Part shown: positions 60,439 to 64,000 of the stretch, piece after piece
Layout of the letters: each line of letters begins with the position of its first letter
Position numbering within the stretch: position 1 is the first letter of the stretch
From: Crocodylus rhombifer
Taxonomy: Eukaryota; Chordata; Crocodylia; Crocodylidae
Direction of reading: 5' to 3'
Length of the DNA: 64,000 nucleotides
Assembly (NCBI GenBank): GCA_038503035.1
Contig: JAVSML010024599.1
Location: 1,368,980 to 1,432,979 of the forward strand
The notes under the pieces: model-generated
What the model saw: only the letters and a program-made list of their open reading frames with translations
Told to the model about the DNA's origin: nothing
Database searches by the model: none
Position numbers and translations under genes: made by a program

Positions 60439-60476
60439 TAAAACAGAACAGGAGAAAAGGCTCCTGTTCTGTTTTA
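60439..60476. repeat. Perfect 16-bp hairpin
   Basis: TAAAACAGAACAGGAG (60439-60454), loop AAAAGG, then CTCCTGTTCTGTTTTA (60461-60476), an exact reverse complement. No T-run or known RNA gene context. Confidence 0.95.
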
Positions 60477-60519
60477 TGGTCCATTCCCACCATGTATTTG
60501 CTAAAAAATATTGACAAAT

Positions 60520-60645
60520 TATTAGTCCTGAGACCTAACCCTATAGCTATCTTAAAGCATGCAAGTAGTCCCACTGAAATAGGGCTCTGCACAGGCTTAA
60601 AGTTAAGCATGTACTTAAGTATTTTGCTGAACTGGAGCCTTTAGA
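60520..60645. repeat. Ancient reptilian interspersed repeat fragment
   Basis: GCATGCAAGTAGTCCCACTG followed by CTTAAAGTTAAGCATGTACT and TTGCTGAACTGGAGCCTTTAG matches the widespread amniote repeat with 'TTAAAGTTAAGCAYGTGCTTAAGT...TTTGCTGRAYYGGGGCC' ends. Confidence 0.55.
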
Positions 60646-62329
60646 CAAGGGCAATCAAAAATGAGTAGGACTATAGTATAATTGATTTATAAGGGAAGAA
60701 TGTGCTCCTACCAGTTTTGCAGTATTGATTTTCTTGTACCAGAAGGTCACTTGAATGTCTTCTAAGAATTACTGAAATGCTTATTGACCTCAGTTATTTT
60801 GTGATTCTATTTCTGATGCCTTTTTATTATATTTAAAAAATGTAACAAGTTATACAGAGATACATAATATATGTTAACATTACTAAATACAGGACAACAT
60901 AATAGTAGGCAAGAATATATGTATTAAGGAAGAAAAGTGAGATATACATGCTTTTACCAAAAGTAAGAGAAATTAATAAAGGGTACATTCAGACAGAATA
61001 TTTTTAACAGAGAAAAGGCTCTGTTTCTGTGGCATAATCTCTGAAGGGAAGTCAGAAAACCCCACTTGCTTTATACATGTATAACAAGATGAGACAAAAC
61101 ACTGGGAAATGGACTTTAGGGAACAATTCTTTAGTAGCAGAGATATGGGTTAGATGATATAATTTAGAAATGGAAAAGACTTACGATAGCCATTCCAAGA
61201 GTTACAGAATCACTCTACTGACAGGCTGTTAAAATGAAATGAAAACATTAAGGTTGCAGCAGAGATACCATTTTAATGCAAGTAGAGAAGGTGGACATTT
61301 CGTTTTGAGCATCTAGCTTCTAGAAATGAAATTTGCACTAAATAACCCTTTTTTCCCCATACAGATTTTACTGGCATTTTTTTTCCTCTTTTAATTTTTT
61401 GTCCATACACTGAAGTTGTTCCCAGGGTTATAAAACATTATGTGATTTCAACACTTGAGTAAAATGTTATACCATTTATTCTTCCAAAGCCAGAATGTTC
61501 CATTCTTATTTAGCTGTAGTGTCAGATGTTGTCTGAATGTGCACTTCCCTACATGAGAGTAATCCACTTGGGGATTTATAGGAGAGGAGCTCTGGAAATG
61601 TTTGCTCCTTTCTTGCAGACATAGTTAGAAACAGACATTGTTATGGAGGCAATTCAACGTGCAGCTACAGAGCTCTCATGCAAAGGCGCATTGCTTTGAC
61701 CAGTGTAGATTCATGTGATCTCCCAGAAGGCACATTCTCTTTCCCTTCTCCTTGAAGATAAAACTACCTTCGTTTACTTGTATTTGCTTATGAATCACAG
61801 TGTGATACTGCTACTTGAATAAACCATCTAGAAATAACAGAGATTTGGGTGTTTTTCGCATTTTGAGGTATCCGCTGCAGCTTGGCTATTACTTATAAAA
61901 TGGTACCCTCTACCACATATTATGACTAATAATCAACTACTTGTTTTTTAGGACAGCTTAATCCTACTTTCCAATGGGCAAATTCAGTTCTTACAATATT
62001 GAGTAGGTTTGAATGCTGTTTTAAACAGTTCAGTGACATGGGTCTTAGCGTATAAACACAAAGCAGTTTAGCAGACAGTAACCTTTCATCACATTGACAA
62101 GCCTAGTTAGTGCAAACAAACCAGTGTTTGATTTACAGAGTCAGGAAGCATTAGGCAAGCCTCTCTCATTGTTAGGATTATTCCTGCCTGATAAAACAGT
62201 TTCTGCATATACATTCTCACTCACTCACTCCATCAGCCTCTCACTTACTCACTGCTCTCTACTGTGGTGTTGCATCATTTTTTTCCTTTGAAGCTCATTT
62301 ATCTAAAGTGCTTGCTTTTTTGGTCTGTG

Positions 62330-62480
62330 CTGCAGTGTTCAGCCCAGCCAATCAGATAATAGTGTTCCCAGCAGGAGATGGCCAATCCAAAGCCAGCTTT
62401 TGCTGGAAATGTGAAACCCTTAGGGGAAAGCAATAACAAAAGCCTTTCACTGCAGACAAATGTTAAGTGTCTGTGCAGAC
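62330..62480. other. Possible conserved non-coding element
   Basis: Repeat-free block with CAGCCAATCAGATAATAG (CCAAT box and GATAA) and GGCCAATCC. Balanced composition in an AT-rich region. Evidence is compositional only. Confidence 0.25.
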
Positions 62481-63509
62481 TTTTCCTGTTTTTAATTTTA
62501 TTACTCTAAGAATGGAGGGTTTGTTGTTTCTTTCATGTTTCCTTTCAAGCAATTTTAATTATACATTTGTGCTACATCAGAGACTTTGGAACACGGTGAT
62601 TCAGCCTATTGCATCTAAAGCTAAATGCAGTAACCTTCTGGCAATACAAATATATTCCAGTGCTGTAAATATAGCTGACATGCTCAAGAATTTTAAGCAG
62701 CTGGAAAGGTCCCTGACACCACACACGAAGCCCTAGAGAGCAAATGATGAGAAAAACATCATCCCCCCCCATCATAGCCTTTTCAGGTGTTTGTTTTTTT
62801 CTTCTAAGGGCATGGGAATAAAATGTATTTTCCCAGCTATTAAGCTGGTTAATAGAAAAAAAAAAAGAAATCTTAAAAATAGACTTATTTTTAATCGATT
62901 GCCCTAATAGCTATTTTAGATTAATCCTCCATATGTTGGAAGTCTGTTTGTAATCATGGTTCAAGACTGGTTTATCTTTTGCCCTTTTTACCAAGTTGCC
63001 TCAATATATAGAATATTACTGTCACCTTGTAATAATAGGAACTTAAAACCATACAGGGAACTATTTTCAAATGTGGTATTGAGAATTTTTCAAGGAAATC
63101 CCTTCTTCCCTAGTACTTTAGCTAACAGCACTTCAAATACTTTCCTGCTGTTAAAAGGGCCCTGAGGAAATAAGCTGCAGGTTACATGTTTACTTTACAT
63201 TGGTGCTGCAGAGTGGGATATAGTTTTAGTGCAAAATTAGAAATCACACTGTTAACACAAAGCCAGCAGACAGGCTAGAAACATTTTGGCACAGTGCCAT
63301 TATTATTTCCGTTGTAGAAAAGCAAGAGCTAGGACAAGGGGAGCTTGGAGAAAAACAAAACCAGGGGGTTGGGGTTTGCAATCAATATTAAACAAAATTT
63401 TTTTTAAATTTCAGTGAACCTGGTAGCATTTTGCCCCAAGCCTTATTTCTGCCAGGGTGGAAAAAACTTTCCATTGTGTACATTCTAAAAAGAAATGAGA
63501 ATTGGTTCA

Positions 63510-63700
63510 GAATATTACCTTGTGTTTATCTTCAGCAGTTAATGAATTAAAGGTGTAATTATGTCGACTAGTCCACAAACATCATTATGAATTGTCTCTG
63601 AAAAATGGGTGAGAGAAAAGCTGAATGGTTTCGAATGAAACGCCATTTTTTTAAAGCCCTTACAATTCATACGTAGTACATTTGTTTTTCAGAGAGCAAA
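63510..63700. other. Possible conserved non-coding element
   Basis: Repeat-free with AATGAATTAAAGGTGTAATTA (homeodomain-type cores, T-box-like GGTGT) and GAATGAAACGCCATTTTTTT. Compositional selection only. Confidence 0.2.
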
Positions 63701-64000
63701 ATTCTGAGCCTGCATTTGTTGAGCAGGTTTATTTAATTTTTAACAGAAGAATCAATTACATTAAAACTGGCATAGCATTTTCTTAAAAAATAGTGTTTTT
63801 TCTAAATCGCTTTCCTATTTTCATTGCAGATGTGTGACTTGCAAGGTTCACAATTGGTGAGAGAATGTAGACAATATAACTTGTACATATTTTGAGGACT
63901 GAACTGGACAATCCAGGAAGTCCTTCTAGCCCAATGTTCCTACCTCTGCATAACAAACTTGTCTATCTGTGTGCATTCAGATATGCCACTGTTGGTTGTA

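Larger units (their letters stand above)
17625..64000 (+). other. ZNF608: Downstream ZNF608 intron (partial)
   Basis: Intronic by inference: the exon donor points into it and no following ZNF608 exon was found (the next would continue after the split Gly codon and later carry the C2H2 finger). Repeats are listed separately. Unique-looking stretches without a recognisable feature include 18000-21460, 21760-22700, 25260-26120, 26290-27450, 27830-29780, 29900-35010, 35460-36940, 38700-40170, 43610-45700, 47650-50050, 50560-53480, 54580-56130, 56370-57430, 57560-58510, 59650-60430 and 60650-64000. Confidence 0.7.

Noticed and set aside
63826..63855. TTTCATTGCAG followed by a short open stretch and GGTGAGA, exon-like
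   Set aside because: The enclosed 27 bp or so does not resemble any ZNF608 segment I know; such AG...GT pairs are frequent by chance.
1..64000. CRISPR arrays, bacterial operons, viral genes, rRNA or snRNA genes
   Set aside because: None seen; no regularly spaced repeats of 20-40 bp, no retroviral LTR or gag/pol/env pieces, and no RNA-gene signatures apart from the SINE heads listed.

Overview
This is vertebrate nuclear DNA, almost certainly from a non-avian reptile and most likely a crocodilian. It is an AT-rich intronic landscape crowded with decayed CR1 LINEs, hAT-type non-autonomous DNA transposons with 8-bp target duplications, palindromic MITEs, ancient CORE/MIR-type SINEs and microsatellites. 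There are no operons, long intact ORFs, RNA genes or CRISPR arrays. The assignment to crocodilians rests on the mix of repeats and is an inference.

One host gene is visible. A single 256-bp coding exon at 17369-17624 (+) has good splice sites on both sides and encodes 85 residues that I recognise as a conserved N-terminal block of ZNF608. ZNF608 and its paralogue ZNF609 are large nuclear zinc-finger cofactors related to Drosophila scribbler/brakeless. The exon is flanked by at least 17.4 kb of intron upstream and 46.4 kb downstream, so the whole window is the interior of one gene on the + strand. No second exon was recognised. All other ORFs are either transposon remnants or chance ORFs.

Layout: 1-17.4 kb is upstream intron. 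It carries nested hAT elements (2.5-3.0 kb), three copies (3.0, 8.1 and 15.9 kb) of a repeat with a hammerhead-ribozyme-like motif, one arm of a two-copy TIR element (3.2 kb), a MIR (6.7 kb), a palindromic MITE (7.6-8.0 kb), a tRNA-Gly-like SINE (9.3-9.6 kb), two more hATs (10.6 and 11.7 kb) and a GC-rich foldback (12.4-13.1 kb). From 17.6 to 36 kb come MITEs (21.5, 24.9, 35.0 kb), a GC-rich array of repeated modules and hairpins (23.6-24.7 kb), an 81-bp tandem repeat (26.1 kb) and a hAT with a perfect 8-bp duplication (27.5 kb). From 37 to 47 kb is the LINE-rich section: an old CR1 with a duplicated flank (37-38.7 kb), the second TIR element (40.2 kb), a 2.4-kb CR1 inserted into a MITE (41.0-43.4 kb), and a CR1 tail abutting an oppositely oriented RTE-like LINE tail (45.7-46.9 kb). 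From 47 to 64 kb are a second foldback (47.0-47.6 kb), a Tx1-like LINE 3' end (53.5-54.6 kb), a hAT (56.1 kb), long GT repeats (57.4 kb), a 1.1-kb foldback (58.5-59.6 kb) and a perfect 16-bp hairpin (60.4 kb). The stretches between them look unique; several are flagged as possible conserved non-coding elements.

The most unusual signals are (i) three GC-rich foldback elements of 0.6-1.1 kb built on the same plan, (ii) hammerhead-like cores in a dispersed repeat, (iii) a tRNA-Gly-type SINE, and (iv) a possible intronic polyadenylation isoform just downstream of the ZNF608 exon.
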